Source of the DNA: Pseudomonas oryzicola | GTDB taxonomy: Bacteria > Pseudomonadota > Gammaproteobacteria > Pseudomonadales > Pseudomonadaceae | Assembly: GCF_014269185.2 (NCBI RefSeq) | Contig: NZ_JABWRZ020000001.1 | Span: forward strand, 2,319,001-2,383,000 | Direction of reading: 5' to 3' | DNA length: 64,000 nt | In this document: positions 51,482-60,685 of the stretch, one piece after another | Numbering within the stretch: position 1 is the first letter of the stretch | Layout of the letters: the number at the start of each line of letters is the position of its first letter | Notes under the pieces: generated by a model | Databases searched by the model: none | Seen by the model: the letters and a program-made list of their open reading frames with translations, nothing else | What the model was told of the DNA's origin: nothing | Made by a program: the position numbers and the translations under genes

Positions 51482-53953
51482 GTGGCCCACGAGCAACCCC
51501 AGGCCCCCGCCGACCTTACCCCTCCTGCACAACTGCCTTGGTTTCGCCGCCTGGCGGCCCGCCTGCTGGGGCGTGGCCTGACCCGCCTGCAGGCCCAGCA
51601 CCGCGACTCCTGGTTCCTTGGCCACGCCAGCGGCCAGCGCAGTGGCCATGCCGATGGCGTGCGTGAGGGGTTCGAACGCGGGCGGGTGGAAGGTTACGAG
51701 GCCGGGCGCCAGGTGCTGGTGATCCGTGACACCCGGCCAGACATGGCCGCCGTGCCGGGCCGGGATGACAACCTGTTCGATGACTGGCGCCTGCCCCTGA
51801 CTGCCGAGCTGAAGAAGCGTTTCAAGGCCGATGTCGCCCAGCGTCTGCCCGCCGAGGCGCAACCCAGTGCCGCGCAATGGAAGCTGATTTTCAGTGACAC
51901 ACCGTCCACCTGCGTGGTGGCAGGGGCCGGGGCGGGCAAGTCCACCTCGCTGGTGCTGCGCATCCTGCTGTTGCGCCACTACCTGGGCTACGAGCTGGAT
52001 GCGATGACCGTGGTCACCTTCACCCGCGAGTCGCGCAAGGACTTCATCAAGCGCCTGCTGCAGGTTTTCGCCCTGTGGCAGATCAACCTGCAACCGCCAC
52101 AGGCCCGCGAGCTGGTGCGCACGTTCCACTCGCGCATCCTGCCGCTAGTGCGCAGCCTGCCGGGCTTTGGCCAGGTGCGCGCGTTCGAAACGCTGGGCAA
52201 CGAGATGCCAGCCGGGCGTGAAGCCGAGGCCGAGAGCAACCCGTTCGACCTGCGCCTGAACGATGCCCAGCGCCAGCAGCTGAACCAGTGCTACAGCACC
52301 CTGCTGGGCGAGAGCCCGCGCTTTGCCGAGCTGGTCGGCCTGTTGCGCAGCGAAGCACTGCAACTGAAGCCGCTGGACCCGAACAACCCCGATGTGCAGA
52401 AGCGCGCCCAGGTAACCCAGCTGGCTGCCCAGCGCGACGAAGAACTGTGCGATGTGATCGAAGACCTGTGGTTCGCCGCCGGCGCCTGGCCGATCAAGGG
52501 CATCGAACCCTGCCGCGAGACCATCGAGATCCGTGGCAGCCGCTTCCATGTGCACGGTCGTCTGGCCGGCCAGGGGCCTTTGCTTGTGCTCGGCTTCGAC
52601 CCTGCGGAAAGCGCGCAGTACCAGCGCCCCGGCGCCAAGCTGGCGGTGCGTGCCGAGTGGGCGGTCAAGCGCACCCTGTTGCAGGCCTTTTGCGACCAGC
52701 CGCTGATCTGGCTCGACAACTACGCCATGGCCCGGCGCCTGGCAGCCTCGCTGGCCGGTGATGCCGTGGCCGGCCCCGGCTTCGAATACAAGGTCAAGGG
52801 CGAACTGGCCCCGGCGCCACTGCTCGATGCCTTTGTCGGTGCGGCGAATTTCATCGAGAACCTCGGCCTGGAAGTGAACACTGCCGTGGCGGCGATGAGC
52901 TTCCCCTCCGGCGACAGCGATGCGCTGTTCTTCGAGGCCCTGGCCCTGTACTGGAAGGCCCTGGAGGCGCACCTGCTGGACCAGTCGCCGCCGGTGATGA
53001 GCTACAACCGCATGTTTGCCCTGTTCGGCGAAAACAACCCGGAAAACCTGCAACTGCTGCCCGACCCATTGCTGCGGCCGCTGGCGCACCTGATGATCGA
53101 CGAGTTCCAGGACGTGTCGCCGCAGATCGTCAGCTGGCTGCGCGCCAGCCTCGCCGAGATCCGCCGCCGTGGCCCGGCGATGCACATCGGGCGCCATGCC
53201 CAGCATTCGTCGCTGCTGTGCGTCGGCGATGACTGGCAGTCGATCTACGGTTGGCGTGGCAGTTCGCCCAAGTACTTCATGGAGTTCACCAAGGCCTTCC
53301 CGTCGCCGGCCAACACCCGGGTGATGCTGGTCGACAACTACCGTTGCCAGCAGCAGGTGATCGACGCGGCCGAGCATCTGGTCAAGGGCACCCCGGCGAT
53401 AGCCGGCAAGAAAGCCCGGGCCAGTGGCCCGGCGGCCGAGTTGCCAGGCTCGCCGGTCAAGGTGTTCGACCGTGACGAGGCAGCCCTGGGTGAAACCCTG
53501 ATCGAGCACTACCAGCGTGGCGAGACGGTGATGATGCTTTACCGCAAGGGCAGCGACAGGGCGCTGATGAACGAGCACCTGCAAGGCGTGCTGCACGCCG
53601 AAGCGGCGTTGCCGGCCGAGCAGCGCCGCCTGCGCCAGTTGACCTACCACAGTGCCAAGGGCTTGCAGGCCGATGCAGTGTTCATGCTGGGCGACTGCCA
53701 GTACCTGACCAGCTCGCCCTACAAGAACCAGGTGTATCGCCAGGCCGGGCTGGGCAAGGCCGGTGATGCCCAGCCGTTCGATACCGCGCAGAAGGAAGAA
53801 GTGCAGCGCCTGGCCTACGTGGCGGTAACCCGCGCGATCAGGCACTGCTACTGGCATGTGGAGGCGGCCAACGCAGAGGCGGCGGCAGCGCCGCGTGCGT
53901 CGAGCCAGGTGGATGGGCGGCAGGCCTTCTTCGAAGACCTGCGTGGTCATTGA
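51482..53953 (+). CDS. UvrD/Rep-family 3'-5' DNA helicase (HelD-like)
   Basis: 823 residues from a GTG codon with GGAG 5 nt upstream. The upstream in-frame ATG lacks a ribosome site. Walker A GAGAGKS is at about 150, Walker B/motif II DEFQD at about 540, then CVGDDWQSIYGWRG (motif III), VDNYRC (IV), YHSAKGLQADAV (V) and YVAVTRA (VI). The layout resembles helicase IV: motif I spaced far from motif II. It acts in DNA repair or replication restart. It converges on the NEL-type gene with 7 bp between stops. Confidence 0.88.
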   Translation: MAHEQPQAPADLTPPAQLPWFRRLAARLLGRGLTRLQAQHRDSWFLGHASGQRSGHADGVREGFERGRVEGYEAGRQVLVIRDTRPDMAAVPGRDDNLFDDWRLPLTAELKKRFKADVAQRLPAEAQPSAAQWKLIFSDTPSTCVVAGAGAGKSTSLVLRILLLRHYLGYELDAMTVVTFTRESRKDFIKRLLQVFALWQINLQPPQARELVRTFHSRILPLVRSLPGFGQVRAFETLGNEMPAGREAEAESNPFDLRLNDAQRQQLNQCYSTLLGESPRFAELVGLLRSEALQLKPLDPNNPDVQKRAQVTQLAAQRDEELCDVIEDLWFAAGAWPIKGIEPCRETIEIRGSRFHVHGRLAGQGPLLVLGFDPAESAQYQRPGAKLAVRAEWAVKRTLLQAFCDQPLIWLDNYAMARRLAASLAGDAVAGPGFEYKVKGELAPAPLLDAFVGAANFIENLGLEVNTAVAAMSFPSGDSDALFFEALALYWKALEAHLLDQSPPVMSYNRMFALFGENNPENLQLLPDPLLRPLAHLMIDEFQDVSPQIVSWLRASLAEIRRRGPAMHIGRHAQHSSLLCVGDDWQSIYGWRGSSPKYFMEFTKAFPSPANTRVMLVDNYRCQQQVIDAAEHLVKGTPAIAGKKARASGPAAELPGSPVKVFDRDEAALGETLIEHYQRGETVMMLYRKGSDRALMNEHLQGVLHAEAALPAEQRRLRQLTYHSAKGLQADAVFMLGDCQYLTSSPYKNQVYRQAGLGKAGDAQPFDTAQKEEVQRLAYVAVTRAIRHCYWHVEAANAEAAAAPRASSQVDGRQAFFEDLRGH

Positions 53954-53960
53954 TCAGTGT

Positions 53961-56900
53961 TCAGGCATCGAGGATGTCCGCTTGCCGGGTAAGGCTCAGC
54001 AGTAGCCCGGCTTCCACCTCCTGCTGTGCCTGGGCCAAGGCGTTCGTGGCCTTGACATACGCTTGCTCATTGAGCGGAACCCTGCGCAATGTGCCGTTTT
54101 CGTCCAGCGCCGGTACGGGCTTTTTCGGGAACAATACTTTGATTATCGCGTCGTCCAGGTAAGTGATCGGCTCCTGGCTTTCGTCCAGGCAATAAATGAG
54201 GTAATCAAGGCCTGGGCGCCAGAAGTCGCTAATGGCTTCGAACTGGCTGGCATATTGGCGCTTGAGGTAGCCAACCCAGGCCGGCTGTTCGCTGATCCAC
54301 TGCTGCCTGGCGGTGGTGTCCGCATCGAGCTCCAGCACGGCAGCGCGAACGTTGTCGATGATTTGCTGGTTGATCCTTGCGGTATCGCGATAGAGCATGC
54401 CGCTGCTGGGTTCGGGGAAATCGAGCTTTCCGCTCAAGGACTGGCGCAGTGCCAGGCGGACTTCGATGTCGTCGACCAAGCCCCTGGCCAGGTCCGTATC
54501 GGGGAAGGCCGCCGGGACATCCAGCTCATCACGAGCCGGTAACTGGCCGGCATGTGCCTGTAGCGCCTGCTTGCGCAGGCCGCGTCGCAGGCTGATGCGA
54601 TCGGCCAGTTCGTTGACTTTCTCGCGACGGTACAACTTGCGGTAAAGGTCGAGCAGCGGCTTGGCCGTATCCCGTGCCCAACCTGACGCCTGGTTGGCCA
54701 GCAATTCCACTTCCAGAGCGCTGAATGCTTCGGCGCCGGCATCACCGCAAGTTGGCGGGAAGGATTGCGCCACCTCGTTCAAACGCTCGCGCAGCGCCGT
54801 GTCCCCATGGGCGTGCTCCAACAGTTCCCACACTCGCGCACGCAGGCCTTCAGCATCCCTTCTTGCTTCCAACGAGTCGGTAAGGCGCTCCAACACTGCC
54901 TGCAGGTCGCCATTATCGTTCTGATCGAACAGGTCGGACCAAAGCTGCTTCTGACGGTCGGTCGCGGCATCGCGCCAGAACCCTTGCCACTCCTGCCTGT
55001 CGGGGGCGTGCTCGAAGACATTGACGCCACTGGCTCGCAGCCGCCTGGCCGACTCGGCTTCCAGATTGTTGTAGTTGAAGAACCAGCGGCGCTCGGGCAA
55101 GCGGGCGGCGACGTCTCGCGCATAAGGACTGCGCAGGATGCTTGCCAGGTCCGGAACATGGTGAATGCGGTTGGATGAAAGGTCCAGGTAGCGCAACTGG
55201 TACTGTGACTGGTTCATCAGGGTGCCCAAGCCCTGTGGAAATGCCTGCAAATGAGCGTCGGACAGGTTCAGGTGCTGCAACCGCGCCATGTAGCGCACAT
55301 CAGGTGCGTGCTGCAGTGGGTTGAAGTCCAGCTCCAATCGCTGCGGATGGATCATGTCCTGGAAGCGCGTGGCGAGGTTTTCATCGAGCGTGATGCGATT
55401 GTGCCCCAGCTTCAGGACATCCAGAGGCCGACCGCAGAGGAACTTCAATGTCGCTTCATCCAGTGTCAGCTGGTTGCGCCGCAGGTTCAGCCGGCGCAGG
55501 TTCGGCATCGCTGCCAGCACTCGCTGTGCGGTGGGTGAGAGGGTAGCAAGGGTGTTGTTGGTCAGGTCCAGTGTGCGCAGCCTGGGTACCGATTCGAGTG
55601 CCTGGAACAGCGCTTCCCCGTCGATTTCTCGGTTGTTGGTGACTTCCAGTACTTCCAGGTTGGGGAAACGTGACAGGAACGTGCTGTCGAGTCGTTGCAG
55701 CTGCAGCTCGTTCAGCTTGAGCTCACGGATGTGGAGCAGGCTGGCTGTGATCGCTGGCAACTCGTGCAACTGCATTCGCTCCAGAACGAGCGTGCCCAGG
55801 TTGGCGGGACCCTCCCGCCGCCAGGCAGCCTCGAGTTGCTCGGCGCATTTTTGTCGCTCGAAACGCTCGCTGATGTCACCTGGGCTCATGTACCACGTAT
55901 CCAGATAGCGTTTCAGGCCTTGCCACTCTGCCTGCAGTCGCCGCACTGCCGCGCCCAGGTCACCGGTCTGGCTCAGTTTGACCCTCAGGGCGCTGATCTC
56001 GCTGCTGTTCAGCGAGGGGAAAAGCGACCTGAGCCGACGTGTTGCGGCGTATGCGCTGATCGGGCCTGTGCCTCGGCCACTGAGTGGGTAACCGAATCGT
56101 CCATGTGCCAGGCGCATGGGCGAGCGAAAGCCTGGCTTGATCGGCTGCTGGCCCAGCAGTACGGCGCAGCCCGAGCGGTCGGCGACGGCGCTGGCGAACA
56201 CTTCGGCCTCAGTCGCCTGCGGCTGTTCGGCTACCAATGCATCGCGCAGCAGTTGGCTGTCATCATTGGCCAGGTCTGCTCGGTACAGGCCGGTCAAGGC
56301 ACGATCGAGGCGGGCGCGGGCCTGCAGGTAGCGAGCTTCTTCAGCCACGCGCAAGGGCACGCGTCCGCTTTTCAGGCGATCGCGTTCGGCGCTGTCGGCA
56401 TGCGCGACGAGCTCTTCCAGGGCATTGTCAGGCAAACCGGGGAACTGGCGGCCCAAGGTCTTCGCGTCGTCGCCAAGCGGTACCCGATGGCGTTTCAGCA
56501 TGCTCGCGAAGACTTCGCGACGGCGTGCTGACAGGCGGTTGGCCAATAGCTGGTCAAGGGCGTTCGGGCGCTGCTCTGCTGGCGTATCGGGTAGCAGCTG
56601 CTCTATGACATCTTCATCCATCCCCGCCAGGACAACCTTGCTCAGTTCGCCATCGTCAAGCTCTTCGCGGCCGATCTCGATCTGTACTGTGTCTGCTTTT
56701 GGCTCCGCACCGAAATAGTCTGCCGCTCCCCATTTTTCGGCACCGGTGAAGACCTTCAGCCTGTAGTTCGCGGGCCAGGTCGGCAGTTGTACCAATTCCG
56801 GCAGCGCGAAGTTCATATGCGCAGCCAAAGGCAGGCCGTGACGCACCCGGGTGATGATGCTCTGCACGTCGTTGGTCAGTCGCAGGCGCAGCAAGGCATC

Positions 56901-58832
56901 GGCCAGCAGAGCCGGCGGCCGCGAGCCGTTGACCTGGCTGTGACGCAAGGTGTCTGCATCGACGCCGGTAATACGCAACGCGGCAAGTTGCTCCGACGCA
57001 TCCAGCCCCTGGCTGAATTGGCCCAGCCCTTCGAGCAACTGCGCATCGTCCCATTCGAGCGGGTTGTCATGGGCCAATTGCCAACGCTGGTCGCCGAGGT
57101 AGCGCAAGGCCGGCGCGTAGGCATCGGCGGCGTTCGGATGGCGCACATGCCACTGCCCGTCGCTTTCGAACACCTCGTACAGTTTGCCTTGCAGCCAGAC
57201 GTGGCTTTTGCCATCGAAGATGTAGAGCCCTTCGGAATTTGTCGGCATGCCGACCGGCAAGGAGTCCGAGGTGCTGTAAGGGCCCATGTCAGGGTGCCAA
57301 AGCCGTTCGCGGCCACCTTTCAAGACACTTTCCAGCGCATCGACGAACCCCGATGCCTTGAGCGCGCTGCTGCCGGCGGCGAAGCCGGCGACAACGGCGG
57401 CATTGATGGCCAGCGACTCGAGTTGTTGCAGTGCTTGCTGGGTATCGCCTTCTTCCCAGGCTTCGAACCCGGTGAACACCGAATCCATGAGGTCGTAGGC
57501 GAATACCCCAAGCATCGCGGCATCCAGCCCTGGCACGAAGAAGGCGGCCACGTTCAGAACATTCATGCCGGCGTCCAGCCAGTGTTGCAGCCGTTCCTTG
57601 CGTGCCTTGGCATCGGCATCGGCGGTTGGTACCGCGATCGTTCTGGCAGTTGCCTTGAGGCGGCGCTTGTGGTCTGTGTACAGCACCTGCCAGATGGGAT
57701 GCGCCAGGCGGGTTCGCTTGAAGTGCAGTTCAGGCTTGTCCTTGGGTCTGCGCGTGGAGGTACCCTGCTCGAACAGGGCATGTTCGAGCTTGCGGCTGAA
57801 CTCGACCTGGTGGTCCTTGTCAGCGAAGCTGATCAAGTGCTGGCGAAACGTGGTTTGCAGCAGGCGTTGACGTATGTGAGCACCGGCCTTTTGCAAAGAA
57901 GCGAACTCCCTCAGCGGGTGTTGTGCATCCTGGGGAATGTAGAGCATGCAGGGGTTGGTCTGGTCGGCTTCATCAGGGCCCAGCAGCAGTACGCCATGAA
58001 TCGGGATGCCGAGCAGGCTGAAGCGCCAGCAGCGAAGCTTGTGTTCGCCATAGCGAGGCGTGCTTTCGTTGTCGCATAGCTGTACCAGGGCATCGCGACC
58101 TTTGAGCGTCAGCAGGCTCTTGAGGTAAGCGATCATCGCCTCGGTTTTCAGTGCCTGCTGGCTTGCATCGATCCACTGCTGCTCGATTGCGGCTTTTCTG
58201 GGGCCTTCATGGATACTCTGCAGGTGGTCTTGATACTGCCGGCCCAGGTCCAGGCTTCGGCAAAGGTTCACGAACGCTTCGGGTTCCAGCCCAGGAAGTG
58301 AGGCGTCGCTGTCCGGGCCAAGGGTCAGGGTGTCGAACGGGCCCACTTCGTCGGTGCCTTCGAAATTGTGCAGGGCGGCCTCCAGCAGCGAGCGCTTCTG
58401 GGGCGGCCCTTCGGGGCGCTTGATGTACCTATCGTCACCGCCGAGGGAAAAATCGAAGCCGGGGACATTCACCAGCGTGGTGTACTCCTTGAACGGCTGG
58501 TGCAGGTACTGGGCCTGGTCCGCTTTGACATCCGGGCCCAGCCCGCTGTCGAGCAAAGGCTTGCAGAATTCGCTGATCTGTTTGAAGTCCTCGAGCAGGC
58601 CGCGCAGCGATTTGAACCCGGCATCGCGGGCGCTGATCAGCTGCCGTAAATGCGCCTGGTCTTCATCGCTGGCTGCAGCGTACCAAGCGTAAGGCGAGCC
58701 ATTTTCGTCGAGGTAGTCCTTGCGGATGCTCTGCACGACGCGGCGGGTATGCTCGGGGTGCATCGTTCGGCACCAGCTGGGCAGGTTACGGACAATCTGG
58801 GCCTGATGGAAAGGCAAGGGTGTGCTGGTCAT
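53961..58832 (-). CDS. LRR/NEL-type E3 ubiquitin ligase-like effector with DUF6543-type N terminus
   Basis: 1623 residues. N-terminal ~900 residues look like the DUF6543 (dermonecrotic-toxin-like) region of Pseudomonas effectors, with a hydrophobic patch near residue 440 (LNVAAFFVPGLDAAMLGVFAYDL). Leucine-rich repeats occupy about 1010-1225 (LRTLDLTNN, LRRLNLRRNQL, LRYLDLSSNRI). The NEL domain follows with candidate catalytic Cys1362 in the C-G-D motif (PPTCGDAG), then ALEVELLANQASGWA. NEL ligases ubiquitinate eukaryotic host proteins. No signal peptide. No secretion genes are adjacent, and the C terminus lacks RTX repeats. GGAG lies 8 nt upstream of the start. Confidence 0.85.
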   Translation of the reverse strand: MTSTPLPFHQAQIVRNLPSWCRTMHPEHTRRVVQSIRKDYLDENGSPYAWYAAASDEDQAHLRQLISARDAGFKSLRGLLEDFKQISEFCKPLLDSGLGPDVKADQAQYLHQPFKEYTTLVNVPGFDFSLGGDDRYIKRPEGPPQKRSLLEAALHNFEGTDEVGPFDTLTLGPDSDASLPGLEPEAFVNLCRSLDLGRQYQDHLQSIHEGPRKAAIEQQWIDASQQALKTEAMIAYLKSLLTLKGRDALVQLCDNESTPRYGEHKLRCWRFSLLGIPIHGVLLLGPDEADQTNPCMLYIPQDAQHPLREFASLQKAGAHIRQRLLQTTFRQHLISFADKDHQVEFSRKLEHALFEQGTSTRRPKDKPELHFKRTRLAHPIWQVLYTDHKRRLKATARTIAVPTADADAKARKERLQHWLDAGMNVLNVAAFFVPGLDAAMLGVFAYDLMDSVFTGFEAWEEGDTQQALQQLESLAINAAVVAGFAAGSSALKASGFVDALESVLKGGRERLWHPDMGPYSTSDSLPVGMPTNSEGLYIFDGKSHVWLQGKLYEVFESDGQWHVRHPNAADAYAPALRYLGDQRWQLAHDNPLEWDDAQLLEGLGQFSQGLDASEQLAALRITGVDADTLRHSQVNGSRPPALLADALLRLRLTNDVQSIITRVRHGLPLAAHMNFALPELVQLPTWPANYRLKVFTGAEKWGAADYFGAEPKADTVQIEIGREELDDGELSKVVLAGMDEDVIEQLLPDTPAEQRPNALDQLLANRLSARRREVFASMLKRHRVPLGDDAKTLGRQFPGLPDNALEELVAHADSAERDRLKSGRVPLRVAEEARYLQARARLDRALTGLYRADLANDDSQLLRDALVAEQPQATEAEVFASAVADRSGCAVLLGQQPIKPGFRSPMRLAHGRFGYPLSGRGTGPISAYAATRRLRSLFPSLNSSEISALRVKLSQTGDLGAAVRRLQAEWQGLKRYLDTWYMSPGDISERFERQKCAEQLEAAWRREGPANLGTLVLERMQLHELPAITASLLHIRELKLNELQLQRLDSTFLSRFPNLEVLEVTNNREIDGEALFQALESVPRLRTLDLTNNTLATLSPTAQRVLAAMPNLRRLNLRRNQLTLDEATLKFLCGRPLDVLKLGHNRITLDENLATRFQDMIHPQRLELDFNPLQHAPDVRYMARLQHLNLSDAHLQAFPQGLGTLMNQSQYQLRYLDLSSNRIHHVPDLASILRSPYARDVAARLPERRWFFNYNNLEAESARRLRASGVNVFEHAPDRQEWQGFWRDAATDRQKQLWSDLFDQNDNGDLQAVLERLTDSLEARRDAEGLRARVWELLEHAHGDTALRERLNEVAQSFPPTCGDAGAEAFSALEVELLANQASGWARDTAKPLLDLYRKLYRREKVNELADRISLRRGLRKQALQAHAGQLPARDELDVPAAFPDTDLARGLVDDIEVRLALRQSLSGKLDFPEPSSGMLYRDTARINQQIIDNVRAAVLELDADTTARQQWISEQPAWVGYLKRQYASQFEAISDFWRPGLDYLIYCLDESQEPITYLDDAIIKVLFPKKPVPALDENGTLRRVPLNEQAYVKATNALAQAQQEVEAGLLLSLTRQADILDA

Positions 58833-59085
58833 GCGGAAGACTCCGTGGTCAATGGAGGCATCAGTCGACAGGGTTCGCCTCGGCACACGGTGGTATTTAG
58901 GTGAATGCAAGGTCGGTCCTGTGCACGAGAGCGTCGGTAGGGGAGCAGCGCGGGCAGGGCTGTTGGGAGATGGTGGAGCAAGGCATGGGGTAGGCATGTC
59001 GTGTGGATGGCGCCGGCGTATGGGGTATGGGCCGGTGTCATGTGATGCCTGGCCATGGGCCGGCGCTCTATCAGGGAGAACTACG

Positions 59086-60012
59086 ATGCATTCGCTGTGC
59101 AGTCCCAAGGATCACCTGCTGGACCTCGACGGTATTGAAATAGCGGTACGCACCTGGGGGGCGGAGGACGGCATACCGGTGCTGGCCCTGCACGGCTGGC
59201 TGGACAATGCCGCCTCGTTCGAGCGCCTGGCACCGATGCTCGAAGGTTGCTTCGTGGTCGCCCCTGACCTGGTCGGCCACGGCCGCTCCGATCATCGCCG
59301 CCACGACAGTGGTTATTACCTGTGGGAGCATGCCGAGGACATGCTGGCGGTGACCGAAAGCCTGGGCCTGGGGCAGTTTCATGTGCTGGCCCATGGCATG
59401 GGCACCGGCGTGGCATCGCTCCTTGCGGCCATGACCAGCGGTATCGCCAGCATGACCTTCCTCGACGGCATGGGCGCACCGTTCACCGTGGCCGAGCACG
59501 ACCGCGTCGAACATCTGGCCCGCGCCTACCGGCTCAAGCGCATGGTCCAGCGTAGCCAACTGCAGGGTTTCGCCGAGCCGGACGTGTGCCGTTTCGAAGA
59601 CCTGGACACCGCGCTGGAGCAACGTCGCGAACGCCTGGACACCGAGCTGTCGGAAGCAGCGGCACGCCTGCTGGCGCTGCGCGACCTGCTGCAGTTGGGC
59701 GATGGCTATTGCTGGCGCCACGACCCGCGCCTGGTGCTGCCCGAACCCATGCCGCTGACCGAGCGCGAAGCCTGCGAGCTGCTCAGCCAGATCCGCTGCC
59801 CGTTGTACCTGCTGTTCGGTCGTCAGGGAGCATTCACCGGTGAGGCCTTTACCCGGCGCCAGGCGGCCTTGCCCAGCCACGCCAAGGTGTCCTGGCACCC
59901 GGGCGGGCACCACTTCCACCTGGATGCACCGGACCGGGCCCTGGTCGACCAGTTGCTGCGTATCCTGGCCCGGCATGAAGGGGGCGTGCTGCAACGCTTG
60001 GTGAACGAATAG
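59086..60012 (+). CDS. alpha/beta-hydrolase fold protein with degenerate active site
   Basis: 308 residues. The fold is clear: oxyanion motif LHGWLDN, DLVGHGRS, and the terminal His loop (GGHHFHLD). The nucleophile elbow, normally G-x-S-x-G, reads A-H-G104-M-G, so Ser is replaced by Gly. The usual Asp after the sixth strand is replaced as well (LFGRQGAF). It may be a pseudoenzyme or use another residue. GGAG lies 7 nt upstream. The start is within 253 bp of the divergent NEL-type gene. Confidence 0.8.
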   Translation: MHSLCSPKDHLLDLDGIEIAVRTWGAEDGIPVLALHGWLDNAASFERLAPMLEGCFVVAPDLVGHGRSDHRRHDSGYYLWEHAEDMLAVTESLGLGQFHVLAHGMGTGVASLLAAMTSGIASMTFLDGMGAPFTVAEHDRVEHLARAYRLKRMVQRSQLQGFAEPDVCRFEDLDTALEQRRERLDTELSEAAARLLALRDLLQLGDGYCWRHDPRLVLPEPMPLTEREACELLSQIRCPLYLLFGRQGAFTGEAFTRRQAALPSHAKVSWHPGGHHFHLDAPDRALVDQLLRILARHEGGVLQRLVNE

Positions 60013-60093
60013 CGGGATATGGTCGGGGCATGTGCCCGTGAGCTATGGTGATGGGCGTTGCCTCTGGAAGCCGACCACCACAAGGAGCCCGGC

Positions 60094-60504
60094 ATGCGCC
60101 CGTTTGCCATCAAGCACATCGACCACCTGGTACTGCGGGTCAGTGACCTGCCGCGCAGCATTGCCTTCTACACCGAGCTGCTCGGCTGCACGGTCAGCCG
60201 CGTGCGCGAAGACCTGGGCATGGTTCACCTGGCCACCGGCACGGCGATGATCGACCTGGTCACCCTCGACGGCCCGCTGGGCCAGCCTGGCGGTGCGGCA
60301 CCGGGGGCCGAGGGGCGCAACCTGCACCATTTCTGCCTGCGCATCGAGCCGTTCGACGAACCGGCACTGAGGGCATACCTGCAAGCCGCGGGGGTGCAGG
60401 TGGCGCCAGCCGAAAAACGCTATGGCGCTGAAGGTGAGGGGCTGTCGCTGTACTGCTACGACCCGGATGGCAACCAGGTCGAGCTGAAAGGGCCGGTGCT
60501 GTAG
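60094..60504 (+). CDS. VOC/glyoxalase-family protein
   Basis: 136 residues and one complete vicinal-oxygen-chelate domain: KHIDHLVLRVSDLPRSIAFYTELLGCTV, then LHHFCLRIEPFD and CYDPDGNQVEL. Predicted metal ligands His10, a second His in LHHF and Glu near the end are present. Could be a dioxygenase, lyase or resistance protein. AAGGAG is 6 nt upstream of the chosen ATG. It follows the hydrolase-like gene by 81 bp. Confidence 0.86.
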   Translation: MRPFAIKHIDHLVLRVSDLPRSIAFYTELLGCTVSRVREDLGMVHLATGTAMIDLVTLDGPLGQPGGAAPGAEGRNLHHFCLRIEPFDEPALRAYLQAAGVQVAPAEKRYGAEGEGLSLYCYDPDGNQVELKGPVL

Positions 60505-60685
60505 CCGCGGCCCGCAGTGGCTATTCCGCCAAAGCCTATTATGCTTCAGTAACCTTGCTGCGATCCGAGGCGGCCTGCCTCGTCGTGCTTCGCATAACCA
60601 AAGCAAGCCCCCAGGGCCTGGGTGCGACGGTGAAACAGCGGATGAGGTGCTCCCGGCCTGCATGACGACAAGACGGAGGCACCCC

